Program-made: the position numbers and the translations under genes
Shown here: positions 19,480 to 32,258 of the stretch, piece by piece
Position numbering within the stretch: the first letter of the stretch is position 1
Layout: every line of letters begins with the position of its first letter
Notes under the pieces: generated by a model
What the model was told of the DNA's origin: nothing
The model's database searches: none
What the model saw: only the letters and a program-made list of their open reading frames with translations
Assembly: GCF_001438845.1 (NCBI RefSeq)
Contig: NZ_JQCL01000103.1
Span: 101,742 to 165,741 of the forward strand
From: Lactiplantibacillus xiangfangensis
Lineage (GTDB): Bacteria; Bacillota; Bacilli; Lactobacillales; Lactobacillaceae
DNA: 64,000 bases
Reading direction: 5' to 3'

Positions 19480-20424
19480 CTATTCTTGCGCAACCAAGCC
19501 ACCAGTGATTTCAGTAATTTCAGTGGTAATAGCAGCTTGACGCGCACGGTTATATTTCAGATTTAAGCGATCGATTAAATCGCCAGCGTTATCTGATGCG
19601 GCCTTCATCGCCGTTGACGATGAAGCGTGTTCAGCAGTCTTGGCATCCAAGATTGCCCCATAAACCAGGCTTTCGGCGTATTGTGGCAACACGGCCGACA
19701 ATATGGCTTCTTCCGATGGTTCCATCTCGTATTCAGGACCAACGTCTACCCGGCTGTCTTTGGCTTTACGGTTATCTTTTTCACTTTGTGCGAAGGTTTC
19801 TTCGGAAATCGGCAGCATTTTAACTGACCGGAACCCGGAAGAAAGCCGGTTGATAAAGTGGTTGTAGAAGACGTAAAGTTCATCGAACACTTCGTTATGG
19901 TACATCGAGGTGACTGTTTTAACGATTTCCCGCACTTCTTTAAAAGTTGGCACATCGGAGACGCCGCGGTATTCGTACGCCACGTTTAAGCCGTTCTTTT
20001 TAAAGAAGTCCGCACCAGTACCACCTACCGCCAAAACAACGGTATTATCAGCATTTAAGTCGTGGTTTTGCATAAAGTCATTCGTCTGTCGTAAGACGTT
20101 ACTATTATAGCTTCCCACAAGCCCCCGGTCAGAGGTAATCACTAATAACCCGGTCTTTTTAACGGGACGTTGTGCCAACAATTCACTAACCGAAATGGTG
20201 TTGGAATTGCTGTTAGGCACACCGGCACTGGATGTCATCAGATGAGCTTTGGCAAGATGTGACACAATGCTTTCAACCTTTGAAGCGTACACTTGATACG
20301 TCGACGTATGCTTTTGAATCTGGTTCAACTTTGCAGTTGAGACCATCTGCATCGCGGACGTAATTTGGTGGGTCTTCTTGGTTGAGTCAATGCGGCGCTT
20401 AACATCCATTAATGATTCTGCCAT
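19480..20424 (-). CDS. atpG: ATP synthase F1 gamma subunit
   Basis: 314 aa. N-terminal coiled-coil helix ([24 protein letters not shown]) and C-terminal helix ([20 protein letters not shown]) form the central shaft. A lactobacillus-like insertion ([19 protein letters not shown]) lies near residue 70. Confidence 0.97.
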   Translation of the reverse strand: MAESLMDVKRRIDSTKKTHQITSAMQMVSTAKLNQIQKHTSTYQVYASKVESIVSHLAKAHLMTSSAGVPNSNSNTISVSELLAQRPVKKTGLLVITSDRGLVGSYNSNVLRQTNDFMQNHDLNADNTVVLAVGGTGADFFKKNGLNVAYEYRGVSDVPTFKEVREIVKTVTSMYHNEVFDELYVFYNHFINRLSSGFRSVKMLPISEETFAQSEKDNRKAKDSRVDVGPEYEMEPSEEAILSAVLPQYAESLVYGAILDAKTAEHASSSTAMKAASDNAGDLIDRLNLKYNRARQAAITTEITEITGGLVAQE

Positions 20425-20454
20425 GCACTACTCACCATCCTTTTCAGCCATTAA

Positions 20455-22532
<2,078 letters not shown>

Positions 22533-22543
<11 letters not shown>

Positions 22544-23051
22544 GCTTTCCCAACCCTTCAATATACGAATTAATTAATGCCTGTTGGCCTTCCGGATCCA
22601 ACTGCTTCTTGATAATCTTCGAAGCAATTTCAACCGAAATATCTGCCACGTCAGATTGGACGTTCTTTAAGGCATCTTGACGCTCCTGTTCAATATCCTT
22701 GCGCGCGTTTTGCTTATACTGCGTTGCTTCGTTTTGAGCGTCAGCAACGATGGTTGCACGTTGCTTTTCACCACTCTGCTTTGCGTCAGCCACAATTCCA
22801 CTGGCCTCAGTTCGTGAGTGTGATAAAGCGTCGCGCCGTTGATCTGCTAAGTCATTGGCCTCTTGCCGTGACTTTTGTGCAGAGTCAATATCGTTTGCAA
22901 TCTTGTCCGCCCGTTCGCCCATCATTTTCGTGATTGGGTTCCAAGCAACGACTGCAATTAACGCCATCAAAATAATGAAACTAATCGCAATAAATAGCAT
23001 ATCGCCAAGGTATAAACCGGATGATGCACCGAGAATTAAATGCGAGAGCAT
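22533..23051 (-). CDS. atpF: ATP synthase Fo b subunit
   Basis: 172 aa. One N-terminal membrane helix (residues ~15-38) followed by a long charged helix (KIANDIDSAQKSRQEANDLA) typical of the dimeric peripheral stalk. Confidence 0.96.
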
Positions 23052-23104
23052 CTAATGACACCTCCTTCTTTCATTTTCATTAAAATGAACTCGTTGACCA
23101 ATGA

Positions 23105-24075
<971 letters not shown>

Positions 24076-24200
24076 TGAATTTCACCTCTTTCCTTTAATT
24101 TCAGGTGCACGATAACCTTAACCTGTAACGAACACAACGTCAATTTTATCGGAATCTGAAATGGTAGACTAGGGTCACCCCTAATCAAAATACAATGGTA

Positions 24201-24229
24201 ATAATACCACCACCGTCGAAAAATTTCAA
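24201..24229 (-). promoter_or_regulatory. Promoter of the atp operon
   Basis: TTGAAA, exact 17-base spacer, TATTAT on the minus strand. A short hairpin (TAGGGGTGACCCTA) lies in the ~120-base leader. Confidence 0.85.
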
Positions 24230-24256
24230 AACAATTTCACCTTTTCTTCACAACGT

Positions 24257-24307
24257 AAAAATCCCACGATATCAAGCTTTCAATCAACTTTCACACCGTG
24301 AGATTTT
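24257..24307 (-). terminator. Probable terminator after uraA
   Basis: On the minus strand AAAATCTCACG pairs with CGTGGGATTTTT across a 28-base loop, ending in Ts. Lies between uraA and the atp promoter. Confidence 0.5.
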
Positions 24308-24352
24308 CATAAAGTCATCCTGATTTTCAATTCTTACAAGCGTTGGTTGCGC

Positions 24353-25633
24353 TTACTCTTCATTAACCGCCGTCTTTGGCAAAATTAAGTTCATCAAAAT
24401 TCCTAACACCGTTGCGACTGCTAAACCGCTGAATTGGAAAGAATTAATTTGTAAATAAGCATTCCCAATCCCAATAACTAAAACTGCGGATGCAATCATT
24501 AAATTTCGTTTCTTATTAAAATCAATTTTATTATCAATCAGAATGCGCATCCCGCTGGAAGCAATCACCCCAAATAAGAGGAAGCTGACCCCACCAATTA
24601 CTGGTGACGGAATACTTTCAATCAAAGCGGATAATTTACCAACGAAACTAAAGACGATGGCGAAGAACGCTGCCCCGCCTAAAACGTAGATACTATGTAC
24701 CCGCGTAATCGCTAGAACACCGATGTTTTCACCGTAAGACGTTACGGGTGGGCCACCAAAGAAAGCCGCCACAATTGAGGCTGTCCCATCACCGGCTAAA
24801 GTGTGATTTAAGCCGGGATCTTTGAAGAAGTTCCGTTTAGTCAGTTTATTTAATACCATAATGTGGCCCATATGTTCAGACATCGTCACAAACGCAATCG
24901 GTGCCATACTCAATATGGCGCCCCAGTACATGCCGGGATGGTACGTCACAAATGGAATTTGGAACTTCGGTAACGAGAACCACGGTGCGTCCATGACCGG
25001 CTGAAAGTTTACGATTCCAGCAGCCACAGCAATTAAGTACCCGCACACGATTCCTAGTAAAATGGGGACCAAACTCATGAACCCGCGCAGATACATGTTA
25101 AAGACAATCGTCAAAAGCATTGTCAGCATGGCAACAATGAAGTAGCGCAAGCTATACGCACTACCATTCATCGTCGCATCCTTAGCAGCCGTACCCGCTA
25201 AGGACAACCCGATCACCATGACAATGGGGCCAACGACAATTGGTGGTAAAGCTTTATCAATCCAGCCGGAACCAACTAAGGTCACTAGTAGGCTCACTAA
25301 CAAATAAACACACCCAACGGCAACGGTCCCTTGTGCAATTGCTGGGTACCCCGCCGTCTTCATCAATGATTGCATCACCACAATAAACGAAAAACTAGAT
25401 CCCATGTAAGCCGGAATTTTATGCCGGGTAATTAAAATATACATTAAGGTCCCGACCCCGGAACTGAATAACGCAATCCCTGGATCCAGGCCTACCAAGA
25501 TTGGCACTAACACGGTCGAACCAAACATAGAGAACAAGTGTTGAATCGACAGTCCCAACCAACTACCGAATTTCGGTCGGTCATGAATATCTAAGACAAC
25601 ATCATCATTGTGAAACGCTGGCTTCTTTGTCAT
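24353..25633 (-). CDS. uraA: Uracil permease (NCS2 family)
   Basis: 426 aa from ATG 25633 (MTKKPAFHNDDVVLDIHDRP), which follows AAAAAGGGGTG; a longer reading to 25735 runs back through the attenuator and is not credible. Around 12-14 membrane helices; NCS2 signatures include FGSTVLVPILVGLDP and the FFGGPPVTSYGENIGVLAIT segment. Proton-coupled uracil uptake. The next gene upstream on this strand is upp, which uses the imported uracil. Confidence 0.95.
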   Translation of the reverse strand: MTKKPAFHNDDVVLDIHDRPKFGSWLGLSIQHLFSMFGSTVLVPILVGLDPGIALFSSGVGTLMYILITRHKIPAYMGSSFSFIVVMQSLMKTAGYPAIAQGTVAVGCVYLLVSLLVTLVGSGWIDKALPPIVVGPIVMVIGLSLAGTAAKDATMNGSAYSLRYFIVAMLTMLLTIVFNMYLRGFMSLVPILLGIVCGYLIAVAAGIVNFQPVMDAPWFSLPKFQIPFVTYHPGMYWGAILSMAPIAFVTMSEHMGHIMVLNKLTKRNFFKDPGLNHTLAGDGTASIVAAFFGGPPVTSYGENIGVLAITRVHSIYVLGGAAFFAIVFSFVGKLSALIESIPSPVIGGVSFLLFGVIASSGMRILIDNKIDFNKKRNLMIASAVLVIGIGNAYLQINSFQFSGLAVATVLGILMNLILPKTAVNEE

Positions 25634-25663
25634 AACGCACCCCTTTTTACAAAAATTGCCATG

Positions 25664-25765
25664 AAAAAACAGCCCACCACTCAAAGTGGCCGGGCTGTCA
25701 GAAAATTCACGCAAATCCAGTAAGGGTTCACACATCCGTCATCCTTATCAGCCTCTCTGAGCTAA
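25664..25765 (-). promoter_or_regulatory. PyrR-type attenuator of uraA
   Basis: On the minus strand the leader contains CTCAGAGAGGCTGATAAGG (25761-25743), matching the PyrR-binding loop (consensus around CNGNGAGG). It is followed by a strong terminator ACAGCCCGGCCACT / AGTGGTGGGCTGT with six Ts (25698-25664), 30 bases before the start codon. By analogy with Bacillus pyr genes, PyrR plus UMP would favour termination. pyrR is not in this window. Confidence 0.82.
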
Positions 25766-25775
25766 TTTAAAGGAA

Positions 25776-26186
25776 CTGTTCAATTGCAAGTAATTTTACT
25801 CGTGAACGTTGCGCTTGTCAACTAACAAAAGCAAATCTCAATCATAACCATGACCTAATTCAATCAGATCAACTGACCTAGTGTCAACAACCAAATATAT
25901 TTCACATTGTACACACGCGTAATATATTTGGTCAGGTTCCAACCGCTTTATTGATTACTTACTTATATAATAGGAAATAATTATTGAGTAGGTCACCTCG
26001 TCGAACAGAATCGGGTGCTATAAAGTATGGCCCCACCTATAATTCATTTTGGAACATCACTTCAAACTCGATAACCAGCGACTTTAAAATGCCCTACGAG
26101 ATTGGCGTAAAAATCACCTACCAATCATCCCCACCCGACTACACTAAAACAGCTGTACTATTATTATTGTTGTCAGCTAATCTGAG
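25776..26186. other. Non-coding stretch with a long-range hairpin, upstream half of structured element A
   Basis: No credible gene. 25,776-25,980 is AT-rich and holds only scattered TTGGT/ACCAA words. From ~25,995 the plus strand reads CAGAATCGGGTG, and CACCCG appears ~120 bases later (near 26,138), followed by ACTACACTA. CAGAATC and CTACACTA flank the long hairpin upstream of element B at 38,759-38,930 in the same order, so this may be a degenerate relative. Confidence 0.4.
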
Positions 26187-26359
26187 GTTGCCACTGATGG
26201 CATCGGTCGTGATGGTGGCGTTGGAGCGGCGCTTTTTTGCCGCTTCTTACACCACGGACGGTCCAGAACAGTTGCGTCCTTTGCAACTGTTCTGGACGAG
26301 GGGTTAGACCGCTCTCCAGGCTAACCCCGGTCCCACGACCGCATGTCATCAGTGGCAAC
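26187..26359 (+). ncRNA. Structured RNA-like element A (pseudoknot family)
   Basis: Closed by a ~24-bp stem: GTTGCCACTGATGGC with GTCATCAGTGGCAAC, extended by GGTCGTG / CACGACC. Inside are a GTGGCG..CACCAC stem carrying GCGGC/GCCGC, a 17-bp hairpin GTCCAGAACAGTTGC / GCAACTGTTCTGGAC, and GGGGTTAG (26300-26307) pairing with CTAACCCC (26321-26328), with GACCG (26307-26311) able to pair with CGGTC (26328-26332) as an H-type pseudoknot. Element B (38981) has the same order of stems with compensatory changes. Strand is uncertain because stems read on both; no promoter was assigned. Confidence 0.55.
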
Positions 26360-26401
26360 CGGAATAACTGACAAGTGGCCGTTTTATTTTTAAAAAGACA
26401 A

Positions 26402-26438
26402 AAAATAGCGCAGGACCATAAAGTCCGTACGCTATTTT
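26402..26438 (-). terminator. Terminator of upp
   Basis: AAAATAGCG and CGCTATTTT arms with inner GGAC/GTCC pairing; T-run on the minus strand. Ten bases after the upp stop. Confidence 0.8.
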
Positions 26439-26447
26439 GAAAGCTAT

Positions 26448-27077
26448 TTACTTCGTACCAAACAAGCGGTCACCGGCATCGCCCAAACCTGGGACAATGT
26501 AGCCATCTTCATTCAGATGGTCATCTAATGCGGCCGTGTAGATATCAATATCTGGGTGAGCTTCTTGAAGGGCTTTAACCCCTTCTGGAGCAGCAACTAA
26601 ACACATAAACTTGATATTGCTTGCGCCCCGCTTCTTCAACATGTCCATGGCCATGATGGCAGAACCACCAGTAGCTAACATTGGATCAACCACGAATAGT
26701 TGGCGTTGTGAAATATCACTTGGCAATTTAACAAAGTATTCAACTGGCTTTAAAGTCTTTTCGTCGCGATACATCCCGACGTGACCAACTTTAGCAGCGG
26801 GAATCATGTTTAAGACCCCGTCAACCATACCTAAGCCTGCCCGTAAGATTGGCACAATGGCGACTTTCTTACCAGCTAGTGTCTTCTGGGTCGTCTTGCA
26901 AATTGGCGTTTCAATTTCAATATCTTCCAAAGGCATGTCCCGTGAGACTTCGTATGCCATCAAAGTTGAAATTTCATTGACCATTTCACGGAAAACCTTT
27001 GTTCCACATTGCTTTTCCCGAATAATCGTTAACTTATGTTGAATGAGCGGATGATTCAAAACCTCAAACTTACCCAT
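26448..27077 (-). CDS. upp: Uracil phosphoribosyltransferase
   Basis: 209 aa from ATG 27077 ([16 protein letters not shown]). PRPP-binding motif [15 protein letters not shown] and uracil-binding [16 protein letters not shown] at the C-terminus. Converts uracil and PRPP to UMP. Last gene of the tdk-to-upp cluster. An in-frame GTG at 27089 lies too close to the AAGGAG to be the start. Confidence 0.97.
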   Translation of the reverse strand: MGKFEVLNHPLIQHKLTIIREKQCGTKVFREMVNEISTLMAYEVSRDMPLEDIEIETPICKTTQKTLAGKKVAIVPILRAGLGMVDGVLNMIPAAKVGHVGMYRDEKTLKPVEYFVKLPSDISQRQLFVVDPMLATGGSAIMAMDMLKKRGASNIKFMCLVAAPEGVKALQEAHPDIDIYTAALDDHLNEDGYIVPGLGDAGDRLFGTK

Positions 27078-27157
27078 GTTGCTACGCACGCTCCTTAGTG
27101 ATTTCTTTCTATTGTAGCTAATTTAGAGAGAAAAAACCAGACCCCAATATAAATTCC

Positions 27158-28396
27158 TTAATCTACATCGATTGGGTGTTTTGATGTTAACGCCATTGCT
27201 TGCTGTTTGACATCGTCCAAGTTTGCTTGATCTTGAGGTGCTTTTAGAGCTTGTAAAATCAATTTAGCGACTTGGGCTGCTTCAGGCGCATCAAAACCAC
27301 GCGTTGTGATGGCGGGTGTCCCTAGCCGAATTCCAGACGTCTTGAAGGCACCTAACGTTTCGTTTGGAATGGCTTCCTTATTAACGGTAATGTACACCGT
27401 ATCCAATAAGTCTTGGACTTGACGACCATTTAAACCGGACTTCGTAATGTCCAAAGTCATCAAATGATTATCCGTTCCGCCAGAGATGACCCGAACGAGG
27501 TCGGATTGATTGAAGACTTCCGCCATCGCTTGGGCGTTATCAATAATTTGTTGCGCGTAAACTTTGAACTCTGGTTGTAAGTCTTCGCCTAAAGCAATCG
27601 CCTTACCAGCAATCACATGGTCTAATGGGCCACCTTGGTTGCCTGGGAAGACCGCGGAGTTGATCTTCTTGCCATATTTTTCTTTTGCAAGAATCATCCC
27701 ACCACGTGGGCCACGTAACGTTTTATGCGTTGTCGTCGTTACCACGTCGGCGTAAGGCACTGGACTTGGATGTAACCCAGCCGCAACTAACCCGGCAATG
27801 TGAGCCATGTCGACCATCAATAGGGCACCGACTTCATCCGCGATTTCACGGAACTTAGCAAAATCAATGATGCGGCTGTAGGCTGAAGCCCCGGCCACGA
27901 TCAACTTAGGCTTGAACGCTTTAGCTTGTTCTAAAATAGCATCGTAATTTAATTCTTCAGTTTCAGGATCTAACCCATAATCGTTAAAATCATAAAGTTT
28001 TCCTGAGAAGTTGACGCTGGAACCGTGGGTCAAATGACCACCCGCATCCAGTGACATCCCCATAACCCGATCACCTGGTTGGATCAAGGCCATGTAGGCA
28101 GCGGCGTTTGCCTGTGAACCAGAATGTGGTTGCACGTTGGCATATTCGGCGCCAAATAATTTCTTTGCGCGTTCAATGGCCAACGTTTCAACTTGGTCAA
28201 TGAACTCGTTGCCACCGTAAAAACGGTGACCAGGATAACCTTCGGAGTACTTGTTAGTGAGGACACTACCCTGAGCGGCTCGTACGCCTTTTGAGACGAT
28301 GTTTTCGGAAGCAATCAATTCAATGTTATGTTGTTGACGCGCCTGTTCCTTACTAATAGCAGTCCATACTTCTGGATCTTGTTCTTGGTAATTCAT
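27158..28396 (-). CDS. glyA: Serine hydroxymethyltransferase
   Basis: 412 aa from ATG 28396, preceded by GGAGGAG. PLP Lys225 lies in [24 protein letters not shown] and the [12 protein letters not shown] segment are conserved. Interconverts serine and glycine with tetrahydrofolate, supplying one-carbon units for thymidylate and purines, which fits the neighbouring tdk and upp. Confidence 0.97.
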   Translation of the reverse strand: MNYQEQDPEVWTAISKEQARQQHNIELIASENIVSKGVRAAQGSVLTNKYSEGYPGHRFYGGNEFIDQVETLAIERAKKLFGAEYANVQPHSGSQANAAAYMALIQPGDRVMGMSLDAGGHLTHGSSVNFSGKLYDFNDYGLDPETEELNYDAILEQAKAFKPKLIVAGASAYSRIIDFAKFREIADEVGALLMVDMAHIAGLVAAGLHPSPVPYADVVTTTTHKTLRGPRGGMILAKEKYGKKINSAVFPGNQGGPLDHVIAGKAIALGEDLQPEFKVYAQQIIDNAQAMAEVFNQSDLVRVISGGTDNHLMTLDITKSGLNGRQVQDLLDTVYITVNKEAIPNETLGAFKTSGIRLGTPAITTRGFDAPEAAQVAKLILQALKAPQDQANLDDVKQQAMALTSKHPIDVD

Positions 28397-28454
28397 GAAT
28401 AATTCTCCTCCATTTCGCAAGTGACAACTTTCGGGTTTTCCCGACTTTCAATCA

Positions 28455-29474
28455 TTATACACTAAAATGAGTTTGACCGGCAGATTTATTTAGCCGGTTC
28501 ATATAGGCAGCTCCTAGTCCCTTATTATCAAAGGATTGGCAGAGGATATCCTTGATATTAGTTTCGGTATCGAAATGTCTCAGTCCCGCAAACAGTTCCT
28601 GGGTTGCCGATTGAATTCCCGTTCCTAACGAAAATTGTTCGCAATTTGCTGGTAAGGCATTATTCGTTAAAACGCTATCCGTTGCCATCACGCCCATTGG
28701 AACTTTTTGTTGGGCTGCCCACGTTAATGCGGCTGGCCAATCTTCCGTACGATCAACAATGTAAACCTGAGCATCGGGTGCATAGTGCTTATACTTCATC
28801 CCGGGCGCTTTTGGCACTTCCGTCGCCCCAACGTGGTGTTGTTCAGTCTGAACGGGCATCCCAATCACTTCTTCAATCGCGCTGGCTGTCACGGCACCGG
28901 GCCGTAAAATAGCGGGCGTATCCGTCGAAAGGTCGAGAACGGTCGATTCAACGCCGACCTTCGTTGCACCGTCATCCAAAATACCGGCAATCTTCCCGTC
29001 TAAGTCATGCAAGACGTGTTGTGCGGTGGTTGGACTAGGCTTTCCCGACGTATTGGCAGACGGGCCAACAATTGGCGTCTGGGCTTGCTTGATCAACGCC
29101 AACGTCGCAGCGTTATCCGGATTCCGGAATGCCGCCGTGTTCAAGCCACCCGTGACTTCAGGTGCTAAGGCGCCCGGCTTCAGCTTAAAAATCATCGTCA
29201 GCGGTCCAGGCCAAAATGCCTTAACCAACTTCTTAGCCGCTTCTGGTAACGGTTGGGCAAAGCGCTCCACCGTTTCAAGATCAGCAACGTGGACAATCAG
29301 CGGGTTATCACTGGGACGACCCTTTGCAACGTAAACTTGCTTGACCGCGGCTACGTTCGTCGCGTCAGCACCTAAACCATAAACGGTCTCAGTTGGAAAT
29401 GCGACTAATTGCCCTTCATTAATTAATTGAGCAGCCGCACCGACTTCACTCGGCTTAAATATTTTTGTTTTCAT
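28455..29474 (-). CDS. L-threonylcarbamoyladenylate synthase (Sua5/TsaC)
   Basis: 339 aa from ATG 29474, after GAGGAAG. YrdC domain (residues ~1-200: GQLVAFPTETVYGLGADAT, KGRPSDNPLIVHV, PIVGPSANTSGKPSPT) plus the Sua5 C-terminal domain (KAPGMKYKHYAPDAQVY). Makes the threonylcarbamoyl-AMP used for the t6A37 tRNA modification. Starts 15 bases after prmC. Confidence 0.95.
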   Translation of the reverse strand: MKTKIFKPSEVGAAAQLINEGQLVAFPTETVYGLGADATNVAAVKQVYVAKGRPSDNPLIVHVADLETVERFAQPLPEAAKKLVKAFWPGPLTMIFKLKPGALAPEVTGGLNTAAFRNPDNAATLALIKQAQTPIVGPSANTSGKPSPTTAQHVLHDLDGKIAGILDDGATKVGVESTVLDLSTDTPAILRPGAVTASAIEEVIGMPVQTEQHHVGATEVPKAPGMKYKHYAPDAQVYIVDRTEDWPAALTWAAQQKVPMGVMATDSVLTNNALPANCEQFSLGTGIQSATQELFAGLRHFDTETNIKDILCQSFDNKGLGAAYMNRLNKSAGQTHFSV

Positions 29475-29488
29475 TATTATTAGCTTCC

Positions 29489-30343
29489 TCACTTATGATT
29501 GATAACCCGTAACATCCGGTCATGGCCCGCCATGTCTTGGCGAATCGTGACGGTTGCTTTCGGCATTGCATGTTGGAATAATTCTTGGATTGCCGCACCT
29601 TGATGGTAACCAAATTCTAAGTACAGCCGACCACTTTCTGTTAAATGCGTTGCAACCGTTGTTGCTAGCTGTTCATAGATTGCCAGCCCCTGATGATCAG
29701 CAAACAACGCTTGTTGGGGTTCGTAGTTCAAAACACTGGCATCCATGACCGCTTCTTCATCATGTGCAATGTAGGGTGGGTTGCTGACGATGACATCAAA
29801 CGCCGTCTGTGGCACCGTTTGTAGCAGGTTGCTTTCATAAAACGACACCTTCAACCCTAAGCGTGCCGCGTTCGCCTCGGCAACGGCCAACGCCGCCGCT
29901 GAAATGTCACTCGCACAGACTTGCCACGTGGCCTGTTCGTGCTTCAATGCTAACGCAATGGCGCCGGAACCCGTTCCAACATCTAATAAATTCAGCGTTC
30001 GCGCATCCGCGTAGTCGGTCAAAATCCAATCGACCAGTTCTTCCGTCTCCACCCGCGGAATCAGGACGGCGGGATTGACCGTTAGTTCTAAGCCGTAAAA
30101 TGGCGCCCAACCTAAGACGTATTGTGCGGGTTCGCCCGCTACGACTCGGTCAACGGCGGCACGGTACGTTTGATAAACATCACTGGGCATCGCGTCACGG
30201 TACCGAATTAATAATTGCGTCTGATTTAAATGCGTTAACCCGAGCATTAAAAACCGTGCACTGTCCGTTGGTAACCCCGCCGTTTTAAGACAAAAAGAAG
30301 CCCATTTCTGGGCTTCAAAGTAAGTTGGGGCAGAATTAGTCAT
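29489..30343 (-). CDS. prmC: Peptide chain release factor N5-glutamine methyltransferase
   Basis: 284 aa. SAM-binding [13 protein letters not shown] and the catalytic NPPY motif (188-191) with the upstream [11 protein letters not shown] region. Methylates the Gln of the GGQ motif in release factors. Its start overlaps the end of prfA by 8 bases, so substrate and modifier are translationally coupled. Confidence 0.97.
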   Translation of the reverse strand: MTNSAPTYFEAQKWASFCLKTAGLPTDSARFLMLGLTHLNQTQLLIRYRDAMPSDVYQTYRAAVDRVVAGEPAQYVLGWAPFYGLELTVNPAVLIPRVETEELVDWILTDYADARTLNLLDVGTGSGAIALALKHEQATWQVCASDISAAALAVAEANAARLGLKVSFYESNLLQTVPQTAFDVIVSNPPYIAHDEEAVMDASVLNYEPQQALFADHQGLAIYEQLATTVATHLTESGRLYLEFGYHQGAAIQELFQHAMPKATVTIRQDMAGHDRMLRVINHK

Positions 30344-31418
30344 TGGCTAACCGCTCCATCTTCTTGGCTTGATCTGCTAAGACCAACGCGTCGATGACTT
30401 CATCCAATTCACCGTTCATTACCCGGTCTAATTTATTTAACGTTAAACCAATCCGGTGATCCGTCACCCGGTTTTGTGGGTAGTTGTACGTCCGAATCCG
30501 TTCGGAACGATCCCCACTCCCAACGGCTGATTTCCGTTCGGCGTCGTATTGGTTTTGTTCCCGCGACTGGTAATAGTCGTAGACCCGTGCACGTAAGATT
30601 TCCATCGCTTTCGCCCGGTTTTGTTGTTGTGACCGTTGATCTTGCATCGAAACAACGATCCCCGTAGGCAAGTGGGTCATCCGAACGGCAGAAGACGTCT
30701 TGTTAATATGCTGACCACCGGCACCGGAAGAACGGAACACGTCGGTCCGGATATCCTTTTGTTCCAGCTTAATATCAACGTCTTTAGCTTCAGGCATTAC
30801 CCCGACCGTTGCGGTTGACGTGTGAACCCGGCCAGCTGATTCAGTAACGGGCACCCGTTGAACCCGGTGCGCGCCACTCTCGTACTTCAGCTTCGAGTAA
30901 ACTTTTTTACCAGAAATAATTAGCACAATTTCCTTAAACCCGCCGACTTCCGTTTCATTACGGTCAGCAACCTCAACGTTCCAGCCTTGGCGTTCTGCGT
31001 ATTTTGAGTACATGTTGAAGAGGTCCGCCGCAAACAAACTGGCTTCATCCCCACCGGCAGCCCCATGGATTTCCATAATGATGTTCTTATCATCATTCGG
31101 ATCTTGTGGCAACATTAATAAGGTAATTTCATGTTCCAACTGTTCTTTTTCGGCGTTCAAGTTCTTCAAGTCTTCTTTGACCATTGAACTCATTTCGTCA
31201 TCTAATTTTTCCCGTAATAATTCGTTATTTTCTTCGATTTGGCTCTGAACTTCCTTGTAATGGTTATACTTTTCAACCGTTTCGCGGATGTTCCCCATTT
31301 CTTTCGACAACTTCATAAAACGTTGCGAATCTGCAATCACTTCAGGATCACTTAACAGTTCACCCAGTTCTTCATAACGGTCCGCAACCGCCTGTAATTT
31401 ATCAAAAAACTTATCCAT
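30336..31418 (-). CDS. prfA: Peptide chain release factor 1
   Basis: 360 aa. GGQ at residues 234-236 in [16 protein letters not shown], the [16 protein letters not shown] segment in the stop-codon recognition domain, and the C-terminal [16 protein letters not shown]. Recognises UAA and UAG. Follows tdk by 14 bases. Confidence 0.98.
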   Translation of the reverse strand: MDKFFDKLQAVADRYEELGELLSDPEVIADSQRFMKLSKEMGNIRETVEKYNHYKEVQSQIEENNELLREKLDDEMSSMVKEDLKNLNAEKEQLEHEITLLMLPQDPNDDKNIIMEIHGAAGGDEASLFAADLFNMYSKYAERQGWNVEVADRNETEVGGFKEIVLIISGKKVYSKLKYESGAHRVQRVPVTESAGRVHTSTATVGVMPEAKDVDIKLEQKDIRTDVFRSSGAGGQHINKTSSAVRMTHLPTGIVVSMQDQRSQQQNRAKAMEILRARVYDYYQSREQNQYDAERKSAVGSGDRSERIRTYNYPQNRVTDHRIGLTLNKLDRVMNGELDEVIDALVLADQAKKMERLAND

Positions 31419-31432
31419 ACTTAGTTAATTCC

Positions 31433-32020
31433 TCACTTTGTTAATTTCGGCGGGTAAAAGTAGTGTCGTCGACAAACCGGGTAGTACGCCTCGTTGCCCC
31501 CGATTTGAACTTGTTCACCCTCGTAAACGGGTAGGCCATCATGGAAACGTAAGTTCATAATGGCTTTTTTGCGACAGAACCAGCAGATGGTCTTCATTTC
31601 TTCGATCTTATCCGCATACAATAGTAGGTACTTACTGCCTTCAAACAATTCATTGCGAAAATCGTTTTTTAACCCAAACGTCATCACTGGGATATGCAAA
31701 TCGTCAACAATGTGGGCCAACTCTAAAACGTGGTGCTTCTTCAAGAACTGCGCCTCATCAATTAAGATGCAGGCCGCATCAAGGTTCGTCTTTTTGACCA
31801 CGTCCAACACGTTAGTATCATCAAAAACAGGAATTGCTTCACGCTTTAAGCCAATCCGACTTGCCACGTAGCCAACTCCATCGCGATTATCTAAGCCGCT
31901 TGTCATAATAATGACCGACTTATTTTGCTCCTCATAGTTGTGGGCCACTTTCAAAATTTCAATGGTCTTCCCACTATTCATCGCACCATATCGAAAGAAT
32001 AACTGTGCCAAGCGACTCAT
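31433..32020 (-). CDS. tdk: Thymidine kinase
   Basis: 195 aa, type II. P-loop [18 protein letters not shown] (Walker B), and a structural zinc site CWFC..CRRH. Phosphorylates thymidine. First gene of the tdk-prfA-prmC-sua5-glyA-upp cluster; promoter at 32047-32075. Confidence 0.97.
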   Translation of the reverse strand: MSRLAQLFFRYGAMNSGKTIEILKVAHNYEEQNKSVIIMTSGLDNRDGVGYVASRIGLKREAIPVFDDTNVLDVVKKTNLDAACILIDEAQFLKKHHVLELAHIVDDLHIPVMTFGLKNDFRNELFEGSKYLLLYADKIEEMKTICWFCRKKAIMNLRFHDGLPVYEGEQVQIGGNEAYYPVCRRHYFYPPKLTK

Positions 32021-32046
32021 TCCCCTTTTTTACACATTTCTAATCA

Positions 32047-32075
32047 ATTATAGCGGATTTTCCCGCGAATTTCAG
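32047..32075 (-). promoter_or_regulatory. Promoter of the tdk-prfA cluster
   Basis: CTGAAA, 17 bases, TATAAT on the minus strand, ~27 bases upstream of the tdk start. The divergent murT gene has a TATAAA at 32159-32164 but no clear -35. Confidence 0.65.
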
Positions 32076-32258
32076 CACTCAGCTGTGAAAAGCTATTAAC
32101 GAATTCATAAGTTGGACTTAAACGGCGGGAGTATCGCTTTTCTTTTAGGAGCGTTCAGTATAAAATACTTGAGAGTAGGACGTTTGTCCGAGCTTTGGTT
32201 TTCACTGCGCACCGATTTTTACTAGGCGCAAATTAATATATAGGGGTACGGATAACTT

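Noticed and set aside
24353..25735. Longer uraA reading starting at 25735
   Set aside because: The extra N-terminus is the translated attenuator; ATG 25633 has a proper ribosome site.
25984..26307. 107-codon plus-strand frame between uraA and upp
   Set aside because: Coincides with structured element A; ends in hairpin arms and lacks a ribosome site and protein-like composition.
30464..30818. Several 60-codon frames on both strands within prfA
   Set aside because: Shadows of prfA, whose full-length frame has all release-factor motifs.
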